DNA of 64,000 nt from Andalucia godoyi (GCA_009859145.1 VRVR01000064.1:56856-120855); one strand, 5' to 3'. Shown: positions 29,203 through 39,405, counted from the stretch's first letter. The notes: a model not told the origin generated them from the sequence alone. Translations and numbers: made by a program.

Positions 29203-32200
29203 TCAGTCATACATGTCAGGTACACCCAAATCATCTTCGAAATCGTCTTCGTCGGACGACATGTCCTTGCGCGCTCGTTTGCGCAGACCTGCCTGCTTTT
29301 TGGAAAACAGCGACGCAATGCGCTCCTTTGTGTTTCCAAGAGCTACGGTCTTTTCCGTTTTCGGCGGCTTGACAACCGGCGGCGCCTGCAGTGTCTTCAG
29401 TTTCCGCGGCACCTTTGCACCTTCCACAACAGTCTCGGGCATACGAGCTTTCCATTCCTGCATGAACCAGTCCAATTCGGGAATCCACATCTCTTCTGCG
29501 CTTCTAGACTCCAATGCACGACAGGCTTCTTCACTGGCAGAGGCTCGCACCCGCACCTCCGCCACCCGCACCGACGCGACATTGAGATCACGCAGCAGGT
29601 AGTCGAACGATCCATTCACCCTTGCAAGGCCTGCTGCTTCGAGGTCGGGCGACGGATCAAGCCCGTCGAGGTTCGCAAGCACGACCGTCTGCACCAAAGC
29701 ACGATTCTCGACATACTGCACAATGCTTCGAAGTCGGACTGCTTCCAACCGTTTTTGCTCGAGGATCACCTGCTTGCGTCGGCGGTACAATTCCAGCCGA
29801 GCAGGCACGAAGGCACGAAGGATGTCGCATGGATGCGCGAACTTGCGAATTCGAAGGCCCTCCCCGTCCGTGGAAAACAAGTGGACATTCGAAAACGACA
29901 CTTGCCCTTGCAGCCTCATCAGTTTGTATACATCGCGACTCATTAGATCCCTGACATCCTCGGAATTATGGAACTGGATGTGGAGACAAACGCGATTCTC
30001 CTCGCTCAGATTCTGTGCATCCTGAAATGGACCGACTTTGTTCTTCGAACTTCGGTCCACCATCCACTTCTGCAACTGCTCAAACATCGGCCGAACCCAT
30101 GCATGAACAGGAAGCTCGGAAATCTGCAGCGTGCGCGGACCATCGCGCTTCACGCGACCAAAGTTTGCCCACGAACACGCTGCCCCTTCCACAGGAACGA
30201 TCTCTCCCGTGAAGCCTGCATACCACGGTGTCCAACCGGTGCCGAAATGCTTCTCATACCGATCCATCTCACCTTCCACTGGGGCACCGGAATCGAGGAG
30301 GAAGGCTTTCAGGCGCTGGGCGAGATCACCAGGATGAAAATTCGGCACTTCCGTCGAAAACCCAGTCCCAATGCCGCGGGCACCATTCACAAGGATCATG
30401 GGCATGATGGGAAGCATGACCTTTGGCTCAACGTTTTGTCCTTCTTCTGAAAAGTACTCCAACAATGCCAGATCGTCGGTCGGAAACAGAATGTGCGCAA
30501 TTGGATCCAGCCGCGTGAAAATGTACCGCGGCTTCGCAGCATCTTGACCGCCCATCAGTCGACTTCCAAACTGGCCAACCGGCACGAGCAAAGGAACGTT
30601 GTTGCTCCCCACAAACGACTGGGCCATGCCGATAATCGTTTCACCCAACGACGCCTCTCCGTGGTGATACTTGGTTTGCCGAACGACCATGCCAATCAAT
30701 TCCGACACGCGCATGTCCTCTCCATCGCCATCGTGTCGCAACAGCGTGTACAGCACCTTGCGCTGTGCAGGAGTCAGTCCGTCCAGCACATTCGGAATCG
30801 ACCGAATGCAATCGTACAAACTCGAGGACACCATCTCCTTTTGTAAGAAATGGTCCATTGTGATCGTTTCGGCAGCAATCTCGGAGATGCTGACATCGAG
30901 CAGGGCAGCATCGACCGTTTCCTGCTCTTTCCAGCACTCTTCCAGTACCTTGCGCCGCTCTTCGGCCTTCTTTTCCGAAAAGAAAACATCCAGCATCGAC
31001 CGGTTTGTATCCGCGAAAAGAAACGAGCGTTCATAATCCTGCGGTCGCTCAAAATACCGACGGCCTTCTTCCGTCGTCGAAGTTCCCAGTCCCTTGTAGT
31101 ACTTGACACGCCACGCACGCTGCTCGTCCTCGGAGAGACCTTCAAACCACGTTCGAAACTGGCGCAACGCAAAGAACTCCTGGAAATCACTGCCATTCGA
31201 ATGAACTGCTCGGATAATCGGAGTCCGCAGTTCTTTCAAGAAATCCGGAATGCGAACAACCAAGTGTGGCCAGAAGAATTGGAAGAAGTTCAGCAGCAGA
31301 CCCTTGATGTGCAACCCGTCGTGGTCCTGGTCGGTCATCAGCACCACGTGGCCATAGTGCAACGTATTCAGCTCGGCATCGTTGTCGTAAACAAGATCGA
31401 AACTGAGATTGAGTGCCTTCACAATGTTTTTCACTTCTTCGTTGTCCAGGACATCTTCCCGCGAGACTTCGCAGACGTTCAGAAACTTGCCCCGCAGCGG
31501 GTACACGCCAAAATGTCTTTTTTGATCGGTCGACAAAGAATTGCTCACCAGCGCCATGGCCGAGTCGCCCTCCGTCAAGATCAAGGAACACTGGCGCCGC
31601 TGGTCTGTTCCCGCAAGAGCCGCATTCTGCAGCTTGGGAACATCAAGAGCGCTGCCGACGCGGAGGTTCGAAAAGCGGATGTCGTCCTGCTTCAACTTTT
31701 GAATGATCGCCTTGGTCACACTCTCAACGAAGCGATTTTGGACCAGTTTTTGCACAGTCTGCTTCGCAAGGCCTCCGTTCCACACCGGCAATTCCGAAAG
31801 ATTGAGAAATTTGACCAGCTCTTCCTTGGTTTGTGACGAAAACTCGGGATTGTGCAGTTGGCAGCAAACGACAACTTGCATGACTTGGCGAAAATGCGTG
31901 AGGTTTGCATTTGCGCATTTCTTCCTCACTTCGTCCGACACCCCGTTGTTCCAGAGCCCATCGATGATCATCTTCACATGCTCGCCGCCACCGGACGTGA
32001 AAATGCCGTTCACAATGGATACTTGTTGCAACTCGCGGCCCAACGGCTGAATGGCGAACACCACCAACAATCGATTAGCAACGATGGGGAGGAACACGGC
32101 ATCCGGAAAGAATGCTCTCGCGTACTGCTGTGTAGTCGGCAAAAGATCCGAGCAGCTGACATCATGCGTCCACGTGCCATCGGAACCACTCCGGAAATGC

Positions 32201-32919
32201 ACATGCACGTTGCGCCCGATCATGTGAAGGTATGCAGAAACATCCAAGACCCGTCGAAAGAACAGTGACACAAGATCGTCCGAAATATGCTCCAGTCCCA
32301 TTCGCCCAAGATCGGGGATGAAGGTCACACAGACGGAGGGTTGGGAAGCGGGTGCGGGATTCAAAACGGGTGGGGTGTATTCGCTCATGTTGTTGCCCCA
32401 CTCCTGCTTGTACTCGGTATTGCCATCGCACAAGTCGACTGAAAACTTGCTTGAGAACACATTGGCAAGCTTGGCTCCGTACCCATTGCGTCCGCCCACC
32501 ACACGCGCAGTATTGTCCTCGAAATTCGAGGAGGACATGAATTCCGCAAACACAACTTCCGGGACGTATAAATGCGTCCTCTGGTGATGGGGCTGCAGTT
32601 CCACGCAACCGCCATTGTTGTACACGGAAATGGAATCTGCGTTTCGATCAATTGTAACGCGAATCTCGGTGACGCGCGGCTCCTGCACCGCAAAATCCGA
32701 GGCATTGACGAGAACTTCGTCAAAGATCTTAAGAAGTGCTGGCGAGACCTGCACATTCGGGTGCTTGACCATGCATCGAGCATTCACATCAAAAACCCAC
32801 GCTTCAACCGGTTTGACCGTGAGCGCGCCGACATACGTATCTGGACGAGTGAGAATGTGCACCCTGTGATCCAGAATTTGCACTCGAGAATTCGACGAAG
32901 ATGAAGCAGCGGTTTCCAT
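29203..32919 (-). CDS. TOP2: DNA topoisomerase II (ATP-hydrolysing, eukaryotic type IIA)
   Basis: A 1238-residue homodimeric enzyme that passes one duplex through another. GHKL ATPase: KIFDEVLVNASDF, GGRNGYGAKLANVFS, and the transducer QPLGRELQQVSIVNGIF. TOPRIM: LILTEGDSAMAL, PLRGKFLNV and the metal motif MTDQDHDG. Cleavage domain: GLTPAQRKVLYTLL, KYHHGEASLGETI, GQFGSRLMGGQDAAKPRY with catalytic Tyr799, then IFTRLDPIAHILFP and MPMILVNGARGIGTGFST. The C-terminus is short, ending in a KKQAGLRKRARKDM basic stretch and an acidic tail, against ~1530 residues in human enzymes. Intronless, ATG start, all core residues intact. Confidence 0.97.
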   Translation of the reverse strand: METAASSSSNSRVQILDHRVHILTRPDTYVGALTVKPVEAWVFDVNARCMVKHPNVQVSPALLKIFDEVLVNASDFAVQEPRVTEIRVTIDRNADSISVYNNGGCVELQPHHQRTHLYVPEVVFAEFMSSSNFEDNTARVVGGRNGYGAKLANVFSSKFSVDLCDGNTEYKQEWGNNMSEYTPPVLNPAPASQPSVCVTFIPDLGRMGLEHISDDLVSLFFRRVLDVSAYLHMIGRNVHVHFRSGSDGTWTHDVSCSDLLPTTQQYARAFFPDAVFLPIVANRLLVVFAIQPLGRELQQVSIVNGIFTSGGGEHVKMIIDGLWNNGVSDEVRKKCANANLTHFRQVMQVVVCCQLHNPEFSSQTKEELVKFLNLSELPVWNGGLAKQTVQKLVQNRFVESVTKAIIQKLKQDDIRFSNLRVGSALDVPKLQNAALAGTDQRRQCSLILTEGDSAMALVSNSLSTDQKRHFGVYPLRGKFLNVCEVSREDVLDNEEVKNIVKALNLSFDLVYDNDAELNTLHYGHVVLMTDQDHDGLHIKGLLLNFFQFFWPHLVVRIPDFLKELRTPIIRAVHSNGSDFQEFFALRQFRTWFEGLSEDEQRAWRVKYYKGLGTSTTEEGRRYFERPQDYERSFLFADTNRSMLDVFFSEKKAEERRKVLEECWKEQETVDAALLDVSISEIAAETITMDHFLQKEMVSSSLYDCIRSIPNVLDGLTPAQRKVLYTLLRHDGDGEDMRVSELIGMVVRQTKYHHGEASLGETIIGMAQSFVGSNNVPLLVPVGQFGSRLMGGQDAAKPRYIFTRLDPIAHILFPTDDLALLEYFSEEGQNVEPKVMLPIMPMILVNGARGIGTGFSTEVPNFHPGDLAQRLKAFLLDSGAPVEGEMDRYEKHFGTGWTPWYAGFTGEIVPVEGAACSWANFGRVKRDGPRTLQISELPVHAWVRPMFEQLQKWMVDRSSKNKVGPFQDAQNLSEENRVCLHIQFHNSEDVRDLMSRDVYKLMRLQGQVSFSNVHLFSTDGEGLRIRKFAHPCDILRAFVPARLELYRRRKQVILEQKRLEAVRLRSIVQYVENRALVQTVVLANLDGLDPSPDLEAAGLARVNGSFDYLLRDLNVASVRVAEVRVRASASEEACRALESRSAEEMWIPELDWFMQEWKARMPETVVEGAKVPRKLKTLQAPPVVKPPKTEKTVALGNTKERIASLFSKKQAGLRKRARKDMSSDEDDFEDDLGVPDMYD

Positions 32920-33123
32920 GAGAGAAACGCGATGAATGCGATTATCATTGCAGAATGAAAAGGGAACAGGGGAAAGGCGGGTTCTGCGATTTGGTGAGTC
33001 GGCGAAATTCAGGAATCCTACCGGTCACTTGATGCACCGTTTTCCCAGACTCACCGATATTTTCCATTTTTCCTCCCTTTTTCTTCGCGTTTTTTCTTCC
33101 ATATTTCCCGTGAGGTGTCAAAA

Positions 33124-33717
33124 ATGTCCATGACAAGCCGTGCAGTTTCGTCTTTGTTGAATATTCCACACAAGGATCGGAAAAGACTGAAAGACCGGCA
33201 ATCAGAGGTTCTCGAAAGTGGCGTGAACCGGCTGTTTCGCTCGGTGCCCTATGCCGGCGAATTTTCCGAATTGCTGGTCGTGACGATGCACTGCCCAAAG
33301 TTCAGCAAGAAGGGCATCGACTTGAGCATGCAGGTTCGTGAAAACACCGGTGGTCGATTTACCAGCTCGCGGTTCACCAACCCAGATGCCGAGGATGCTT
33401 CGATGGACGCAGTTGCATTGCAAATACCGGCAAAACGACCGGCGCAGACAGAATCGTTGCTCGAGTTTCTGGACCGCAAGCTACAAGCCGGCACTTCCAC
33501 AACGCTCGCGAACGCCTTACAGGAATACGTCAATGAGGAGACCAAGAGAGGACGGAAGCGAGTGCGTCTTTGCTCGGAACACGACGAACTCATGCAGAAG
33601 GCAGAAGCAATCGAAAAAGCCGAGGGAGCAGATGCATCGAGCAGTCGCAGGAAGCATTCCTCGATGCAGAGGCGCGCATATGGGCGCACGAAACGGGAGG
33701 CCCATAAAGTAGAATGA
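33124..33717 (+). CDS. Hypothetical basic protein (33-kb family)
   Basis: A 197-residue protein without a known domain; the ATG at 33124 follows an A-rich context. It includes PHKDRKRLKDRQSEVLESG, FTSSRFTNPDAEDASMDAV, TESLLEFLDRKLQAGTSTTL and a basic C-terminus (RKHSSMQRRAYGRTKREA). The rise in Arg/Lys suggests nucleic-acid or nuclear association, but this is a guess. A clearly related broken copy lies at 59483-59930, which supports it as a real and duplicated gene. It is divergent from topoisomerase II with a ~200-base spacer. Confidence 0.7.
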   Translation: MSMTSRAVSSLLNIPHKDRKRLKDRQSEVLESGVNRLFRSVPYAGEFSELLVVTMHCPKFSKKGIDLSMQVRENTGGRFTSSRFTNPDAEDASMDAVALQIPAKRPAQTESLLEFLDRKLQAGTSTTLANALQEYVNEETKRGRKRVRLCSEHDELMQKAEAIEKAEGADASSSRRKHSSMQRRAYGRTKREAHKVE

Positions 33718-34083
33718 AGCGACTTTGGTGCGGAGTATTTCCTTCACTTCCATTTTTGGGTCACTCAATGCACCCTGCAGACGATGCAGCTTTGTGAGTG
33801 CCAGTCAGTTACGGGTTCTGTTTTACTGAGCCCCCGGGGATGGAAGCGGCTGTCGCAGATACTTGAAACGGCAGTATTTCCAAGACCGGATGGATTCTTT
33901 GCAGGCTGTGGTTGTCCATCCATCTTTACTCGGCTTTACGTGCTGCGAGTAACGACTATTTCTATTTCAGGCTGGGGTTCAATAACAGACTTTATGAAAT
34001 AGAGGAACAAGTCGATAATTCATTTTTCGTAGATACCCGTAACGCATTGGGGTGTCTGGGCAGTTTCAGATGCTCGAGCCTCG
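33718..34083. other. Intergenic, no gene seen
   Basis: No supported ORF or repeat on either strand. Confidence 0.4.
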
Positions 34084-34233
34084 CTAACGAACTTTTGAAG
34101 CTCCGCAGCTGCCGCAACGGGTTCCGGTGTATTTGTTGTATCCGCCTTTGCAGTTGCTCGCGGTACAGTGCTTCGCTCCGCATCCGCTGCAGACGTGCAA
34201 CTGGTTACCACCACACTTATCACAAGCTCCCAT
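34084..34233 (-). CDS. 49-residue zinc-ribbon-like protein
   Basis: Short ATG-to-TAG frame rich in Cys pairs: MGACDKCGG, HVCSGCGAKHC, ASNCKGG, TRCGSCGASKVR. The CxxC knuckles (CDKC, CSGC, CGSC) plus the extra Cys/His could bind two zinc ions. Gly- and Lys-rich linkers are typical of small ribbon proteins. The composition is very unlikely by chance in noncoding DNA. An antisense frame exists but is featureless. No longer upstream extension is needed. Function unknown. Confidence 0.55.
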   Translation of the reverse strand: MGACDKCGGNQLHVCSGCGAKHCTASNCKGGYNKYTGTRCGSCGASKVR

Positions 34234-34592
34234 CCTTGCAACTCTTTATTACTTTGCTAGATAACAGACAAAGAACGTGTAGACCGAGCAAAGGAGGCCA
34301 GAACCAAGAAAAATCAGAACAAAATGCTTTTTTAATGTTTGCGGAAAGATTCAGGTGCTTGCCTTCTTAACGACTTTTTTCTGATCAGACGACATTCTAC
34401 AAATTTGTATGGTGGACGGTAATGATGAATCTACCCGCACAAGCAGACTCGTTCGTTGGCGCGTACGCTGTTCAGCTTCCATTCCGCCGGCAGCGTCCGT
34501 TTGCTTTGCAGGTTAGAATGGGGCTCAAAATACGAAGTATTACTGAGCAGAAAATCAATTATGAAAGTCGTATGCGCAACTTGGAACTCATT

Positions 34593-34896
34593 TTTTACAA
34601 ATCCGAAAGCAGACCTAGGCACGACCAGGACAAGTCATGAGCGAATTGCCATTCGACGGATTGTGCTGTTCTTCCTTGTTGACCCGACCAGCCGGATTGT
34701 CTCCACCGCAGACGTTGTGCATTTGCCACACACAGTACTGAACAACGAAGCAAGGTGCAGGATCCGTCTCGGCATGATAGTGGAGCGATCTGCCGCCAAA
34801 AAGGACCTGAACGAGGAACTGTCGCGCAACTTTAAATTTTGCGAGTATGGACGAGGCTGTAAAACGAGCCACAGGACGATGGAGTTCCCCGTATAA
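34593..34896 (+). pseudogene. DUF4246 C-terminal relic with lost stop
   Basis: It matches only the last ~85 residues of DUF4246 copy 1: RRIVLFFLVDPTSRIVSTADV, RCRIRLGMIVERSAAKKDLN and ELSRNFKFCEY. Where copy 1 ends CEH-TGA, here TGA has become GGA and the frame runs ~16 codons further. Similarity continues into copy 1's 3' flank for ~40 bases (a/cagg...gatgg). The open frame reaches back to 34456, but that part is unrelated. The relic therefore begins inside the gene and ends beyond it. Confidence 0.8.
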
Positions 34897-34958
34897 GCGC
34901 ATGCGCTGAACAAAGCCGAACCTCCCATCGTTCTTTTTCTGGTTATCCTTGCAGATTT

Positions 34959-36131
34959 TTAGTAAGACTCATTGGTAGAATGTGCGTATCCACGTCTTGC
35001 GTCGTCGCTGTAAAGGACTACTTTCGGTTGAGCAACGTACGCTGGTTCAACATGACTCCAGGCAGGTGCAGAAGGATGAGGACCAACCACGGCAGGTGCC
35101 TGATGGTGTTGAGAGGGATGGTACTCGTTGGTAGAAAAGTAAGGATTAGTACTGCTTGCAGTTGTGGGAAATCCGACATCCACTGCCGGCGACTTGGGAA
35201 TAGCAGAATCTGCAGTCTGTTGGGTGGTTGGCAGATCCGAGCTACCGATCTTGGGATGCTTCCCACGGTAGACGGAAGACAATTTCAGTGCAATCAGATC
35301 AACCAACAGCGCAACTCCAAACATACCGCAGGACGCAGCAGCGAGAGACAATCCAGGTCCATCACGAATACCTCCATTTCGAGACCCAGAACCTGGCGTA
35401 AGGGCGGAAACATTTTGGTTTGCCCGGTACTGAATCGTGACGCCACACGCAAATACAGCTGCGAGGCAAACTAGCAAGCAGTGAAAGACGAGAAATCTTG
35501 ACAAGGACACATATGACGCATACTCACGTTGAGAGTCGGGAACAGTAGCACAAAACTGGCATGCATAAGCCATAAACAACGCCCAAGTAATCGCTGAAAG
35601 GACACCAAACACAAGAGAAAAGACTGCAACAATGTGCAACCCTGCAATCGCATCTCGATACGTTTCGAAGGCAGAACATTGACTGTACCCTGCATCACAC
35701 ACAACTTGAACAAAATCATTCCACTTTTTCGCAACATGATTGGTACAAGCACCGGACACACCAGAGGATGAACAAGTGTCCACATACGCATGGGACAGAG
35801 ACGCATAAAAGACTCCAAATGGTGCCGAAGCGTCTCCCAACAACTTGTTCATTAGTTCCACGTAGGTCGCAGACGCAGATGCTGGTGCTAGTTTGCTGTT
35901 CGATGTCCCTGATGCTAACCACATCACCTCGTATGAAGGAGGGAAAGCGGCAAGGCCTATGCAAATGGTTGCCGGGACTGTGAATAGAAAAAGAAACATT
36001 GTGGTTAGAGTGATGCAAGACTGGTAAGGCTGTCCAAGAAATCCTGCTCTTCCCGGTCGATGTTGGCTTGGAAATGCAGCAGAGGACGCACCCGAATGAC
36101 CGCTTCCATGAGAAGGAGGAGGAGCACGCAT
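34959..36131 (-). CDS. Four-TM protein of claudin/SUR7-like topology
   Basis: A 390-residue protein with TM1 ~43-65 (FLFLFTVPATICIGLAAF). A first outer loop of ~100 residues with W and paired cysteines follows (CSSSGVSGACTNHV, VVCDAGYSQCSAF). TM2 is VFSLVFGVLSAITWALFM, TM3 FLVFHCLLVCLAAVFACGV and TM4 GMFGVALLVDLIAL. The cytosolic tail is ~120 residues, rich in Pro/Ser/Tyr. One long loop between TM1 and TM2 plus three further helices is the topology of claudin, SUR7 and PalI proteins; sequence identity to any of them is not evident. The N-terminal 40 residues are low complexity. The ATG is clear, though a later start is possible. Confidence 0.72.
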   Translation of the reverse strand: MRAPPPSHGSGHSGASSAAFPSQHRPGRAGFLGQPYQSCITLTTMFLFLFTVPATICIGLAAFPPSYEVMWLASGTSNSKLAPASASATYVELMNKLLGDASAPFGVFYASLSHAYVDTCSSSGVSGACTNHVAKKWNDFVQVVCDAGYSQCSAFETYRDAIAGLHIVAVFSLVFGVLSAITWALFMAYACQFCATVPDSQREYASYVSLSRFLVFHCLLVCLAAVFACGVTIQYRANQNVSALTPGSGSRNGGIRDGPGLSLAAASCGMFGVALLVDLIALKLSSVYRGKHPKIGSSDLPTTQQTADSAIPKSPAVDVGFPTTASSTNPYFSTNEYHPSQHHQAPAVVGPHPSAPAWSHVEPAYVAQPKVVLYSDDARRGYAHSTNESY

Positions 36132-36372
36132 GTCTTTTCAGCAAATGGAAAAATTCGAGTAGCTGAAACCTCGGGAGTTGGAGACAAGGCTAGCGAAATG
36201 CAGAGTGTGCATATTTTTAGTGGGAATCGGGCATCGACTTGACCCAAGTTTGCGTCTGCTCGAACCCAAACCTCCCGATTCAAGAAATTTGGTCTTCTTC
36301 TTCCACTCTCCATTTTTCATTCTTCTTTTACCCTTCTTTTATTACAAATTCTCTTTACCATAGCGCTGACTG

Positions 36373-37143
36373 ATGAGTTCGGCTGATCGAAATGCCGAAA
36401 TTCAGAAGCTGCTACTGCAGATAGAACAGTTACAACGGGAAACCCAACTGATTTAGTCTGAACGAGAACAGCTGCAACGGGAAAGTGACGCCCTATCCCA
36501 GCAGGAAGACAAGAATACTTTGTCTGAGCCCACTCTGGAGCAACTGCGCCAAGTTACGGAGACTGCACGGGAAGAAACAAGGAAGGCGAGTGAAGGACTA
36601 AGGAAGTCGAAGGACGGGCTGAAAAAGATGAAAATCGAGAAGTTTCTCTCCAATATGTCGCACAGTTTGTTGCAAGCGTATATATCGTCGAGAGGATTCA
36701 TGGATTATCTTTATCGAAATGAAATTTCGTTTAAAGACATGTTTCCGTGTCTTTCCGTGCCTCCAAACTGGGACGATTTCCATGCTTTGTGGAACGAATT
36801 GGAGGAGAAACTTCCATCGGATGCGTGCTCCGAACCGCTTCTTCAAGAGCAATTTCGGATATTCGTTTTCTCAGTTTCTCTCTCAGCATTGCAACTTGCA
36901 TCTGGCAGATTTCTCGTCGGTGTGTGTGACGCATCAGCTGGGCACGACGGAGGATCCCAATCGAAGAAATCCGAGGCTCTGACGAATGTAACCCGCCGAT
37001 TTACCAGCATTGCTATCACTGCAGATGTTTTGTACGAAACCCGGAAAAAGTGTTTCGAGGTGGGAATGGATGACTTCTTGGGGAAGCCCGTTCATCGGGA
37101 ATCGTTAGATGCTGTTCTCAAGAAGCACAAGTTGAGGCTGTAG
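36373..37143 (+). pseudogene. Chimeric relic: REase-kinase N-terminus joined to phytochrome receiver tail
   Basis: It starts with ATG and a Gln/Glu-rich coiled coil (NAEIQKLLLQIEQLQRE), interrupted by an in-frame TAG at 36454-36456. It then follows the family at 54248-56230: KFLSNMSHSLLQAY, FKDMFPCLSVPPNWDDFHAL and EPLLQEQFRIF. A frame change near 36860 puts FLSQHCNLHLADFSS in another frame. After a KKSEALTNVTRRF stretch (matching the post-ExK helix) it jumps at 37008 to the last 45 residues of the phytochrome receiver (IAITADVLYETRKKC to HKLRL, stop). No kinase part is left. As written, an ORF of 207 codons runs 36520-37143, so expression of a fusion cannot be excluded. Confidence 0.85.
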
Positions 37144-37149
37144 GATGAA
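37008..37149 (+). repeat. 142-bp block shared with 21578-21719, copy B
   Basis: Near-identical copy (2 differences in 142) of the phytochrome receiver end, here in frame with a REase-kinase relic. The left boundary is preceded by ttaccag against ttcccat at the donor, a few bases of possible microhomology. Confidence 0.95.
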
Positions 37150-37292
37150 CGTCGTTCTGCGCAATGCCCTCTCCTACGTTTCCTACTGGAGCTGCATCGA
37201 CGCTTAGTGTACACCCGTTTTTGGTTTTGGCAGTGACTGTCTCGGTGTCTCGGAATTATCTAAATAAATAACAAACACCGACATGAACGCTG

Positions 37293-38758
37293 TTATGATC
37301 CGGGCTGCCATCTTCTTTTGGCCGCAGGGACAAGCAGTTGATGGTGATATGTGGCCCGCTCAGTCTTCCTGTGAACCCCTGCAGTTTGGACAGGCTTCTT
37401 GCTCTTGACAAAGAACGTGGGACTGTAAGCCTGGCACAGGAACTGCATGCCCGACAGTGACGAGTCTATTATTGCTTGTAGGTCTGCAAAGACAGAGACC
37501 CGAAAACGGCTTGGAACAACCTTTCCCATCGACAGCAGAGAGTGCGACAAGATGCTGAACGGGCCAACAAGTCCTTCATACGTAACAATCCCGGTTTCAT
37601 GGTCCTTGTCTGTGTAAACCATTCGATACGCCAAGAGACTTGAAGGCAAGATGGAGTGCTCCTCGACGAGGGACGTAATGTCATTTGCAGATGATCTTCC
37701 CGCACGAAGCAATGTATGGTGCATCACGTTTCCCTCAGCGTCCGTTAGCTCAAGTGAGCAGCACAAGACGCTGCGAAAGGAAAGGAGATGTTGCGGGGCA
37801 CCATTGCATAAATTCGAAATGGGAAACGACACAGACACATGCAGCGAGTACACTGATGTCTTATACCATTCCAAGTCTGCAAAATCGATGGCAGAAGCAA
37901 CCGGAGTTCTCTTGGCGAGAAGGTTTCTGTAATAGTCAGCGGGACCACTCGGCTCTGTCCAGTTCCGAAAGGCCGTCTTGGAAGACCGCGACTGGATGCG
38001 GATGCAAGTGTTGTTGACTGTAGCGCATCGGATAACCCAATCTTGCATGCGATCGGAGTACGCTTGACAGGCATTCGCGGAAGAAGAGGCCTGGTGCGAC
38101 TGGATGTTTCCTTTCACACAAGGCATTCTCGGCAAACACGGAGTACTTTCCAAGACAGAATGTGCCGGAGAGGCTGCATCACAGCTTGTGGAGTAATCTG
38201 TAACTTCGCAGCTCTGTGGGTTTCTGATTGAATCCGCAGTAAGTTGACCAAATGCAAAATCTACGAATTCCAAAAGATGAATGTCCAACATTAGATCGGG
38301 AAATGGTCTGCGAAACGGGGATTCTGTGCTCAGCGACTTGGTTAGTGCCTCCGAAATTACATTGTCCGCGAAAGGAACTGAATGTTCTTTGTCCATGGAT
38401 AAGGTAATTTGGAGAAATCTTGCGCGGAAGTGGCGAGAAAATAAACTTTTGCAAATGGAAGAGAAAGGAAAATCTAACCCGACAGAACGTTCCAGAAATC
38501 ACCCTCGTTCAACCCTTCATGCAGTTTAACAGCTGACCATTCACTCTGATCATACGACGAGCAAAGGAGTCGGGACTTCGGACCCAAGAAAGCTGACCAG
38601 TCGTCAAGGGCTTCGAACGGACATGCTGAGGTTCTTTTAGCTGCTTGCTCCTCAACGAGTGCATCCAAGCAGACGGACAGAGTCTTTAGGGGATTCGAGT
38701 GTTCCGTCATGAAGCAAACGTGTGAGTGAACGGGCATTCCGGATTTGGAGTTGAGCAT
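37293..38758 (-). CDS. Two-exon gene of unknown function
   Basis: Exon 2 (38386-37293) is a long open frame. Exon 1 (38758-38479) begins with ATG and ends LSG. A 92-nt GT-AG interval (38478-38387) joins them in phase, giving 457 residues. Sequence landmarks are PFEALDDWSAFLGPKSRLL, RRPFPDLMLDIHLLEFVDF, NWTEPSGPADYYRNLLAKR, ADLEWYKTSVYSLHVSVSF, MVYTDKDHETGIVTYEGL and a basic end. No family is recognised and no TM or signal peptide is seen. An unspliced alternative starts at the ATG at 38396 (367 residues). The phase match favours the spliced model. Confidence 0.6.
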
Positions 38759-39134
38759 ACCCACAAATGGAAAGTCCGAGAATCATCGCTTTTTCTTTAG
38801 CTCTGCAACTCGTCGAAGAAGAAACTTTGCGACCTCTCCCATCGACCATCACTATCCCCAGCATTTTGAAATTTTCATGGAAGCCTGTCTTACAATGTCT
38901 GCAAAAGGACGATCAGTCCAGTCCAATGGAGCATACTACAAAGTCTTTGAATATCCAGACAGTGAGCTGTAGCTCCTACAGACGATGCATTGGAGCGTCT
39001 GCTGAACTCATTGGCGTGCGTATACCCTAATGACGTGATGATCATATTGGTCTCTTTTTATCGCCCAATTCGATCTCAATCTCACAATTCATCAGGACGA
39101 AGGACGACCAGTTGCCTGTAACGCGCTGGCATGT
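38759..39134. other. Gap without a supported gene
   Basis: A plus-strand frame 38767-39030 (87 codons) and minus-strand short frames are present, without motifs. It may hold the promoter of the two-exon gene. Confidence 0.3.
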
Positions 39135-39338
39135 TCAAACAGATTGCACGTGCCGAATCATCCAGGGAAACAAGAGAAAGAATATCGCAACATCTGCAAG
39201 GAATACGAACATGAGCGGTCCACTGACCAAAGACAAGATATGATAGTGTTCTTCGAAAACTGGCAAAGATGCAAACACCGCAAAGAACCACGCAAGCAGG
39301 AGCATGCAGGCGATGATAACTGCAGCAACGACTGTCAT
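39135..39338 (-). CDS. Possible small two-TM protein or exon
   Basis: A 67-codon ATG frame with two hydrophobic segments (VVAAVIIACMLLLAWFFAVFA and MFVFLADVAIFFLLFPWM) around a short polar loop. A good acceptor (tgtcatgacag) overlaps the ATG, so this could instead be the last exon of a larger gene. No family recognised. Confidence 0.35.
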   Translation of the reverse strand: MTVVAAVIIACMLLLAWFFAVFASLPVFEEHYHILSLVSGPLMFVFLADVAIFFLLFPWMIRHVQSV

Positions 39339-39405
39339 GACAGGAATGTAGCTCAGTGGATATTAACAACAATAATACAGGGTTAATGAATAAGCAAAAA
39401 AAGCA

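Noticed and set aside
30850-31836. A 328-codon plus-strand frame inside topoisomerase II
   Set aside because: Antisense shadow of a highly conserved coding region; no motifs and no plausible start context.
39346-39395. tRNA-like string gtagctcagtgg
   Set aside because: It resembles a D-arm, but no T-arm (gttcgaatcc-type) or acceptor pairing follows within tRNA length.
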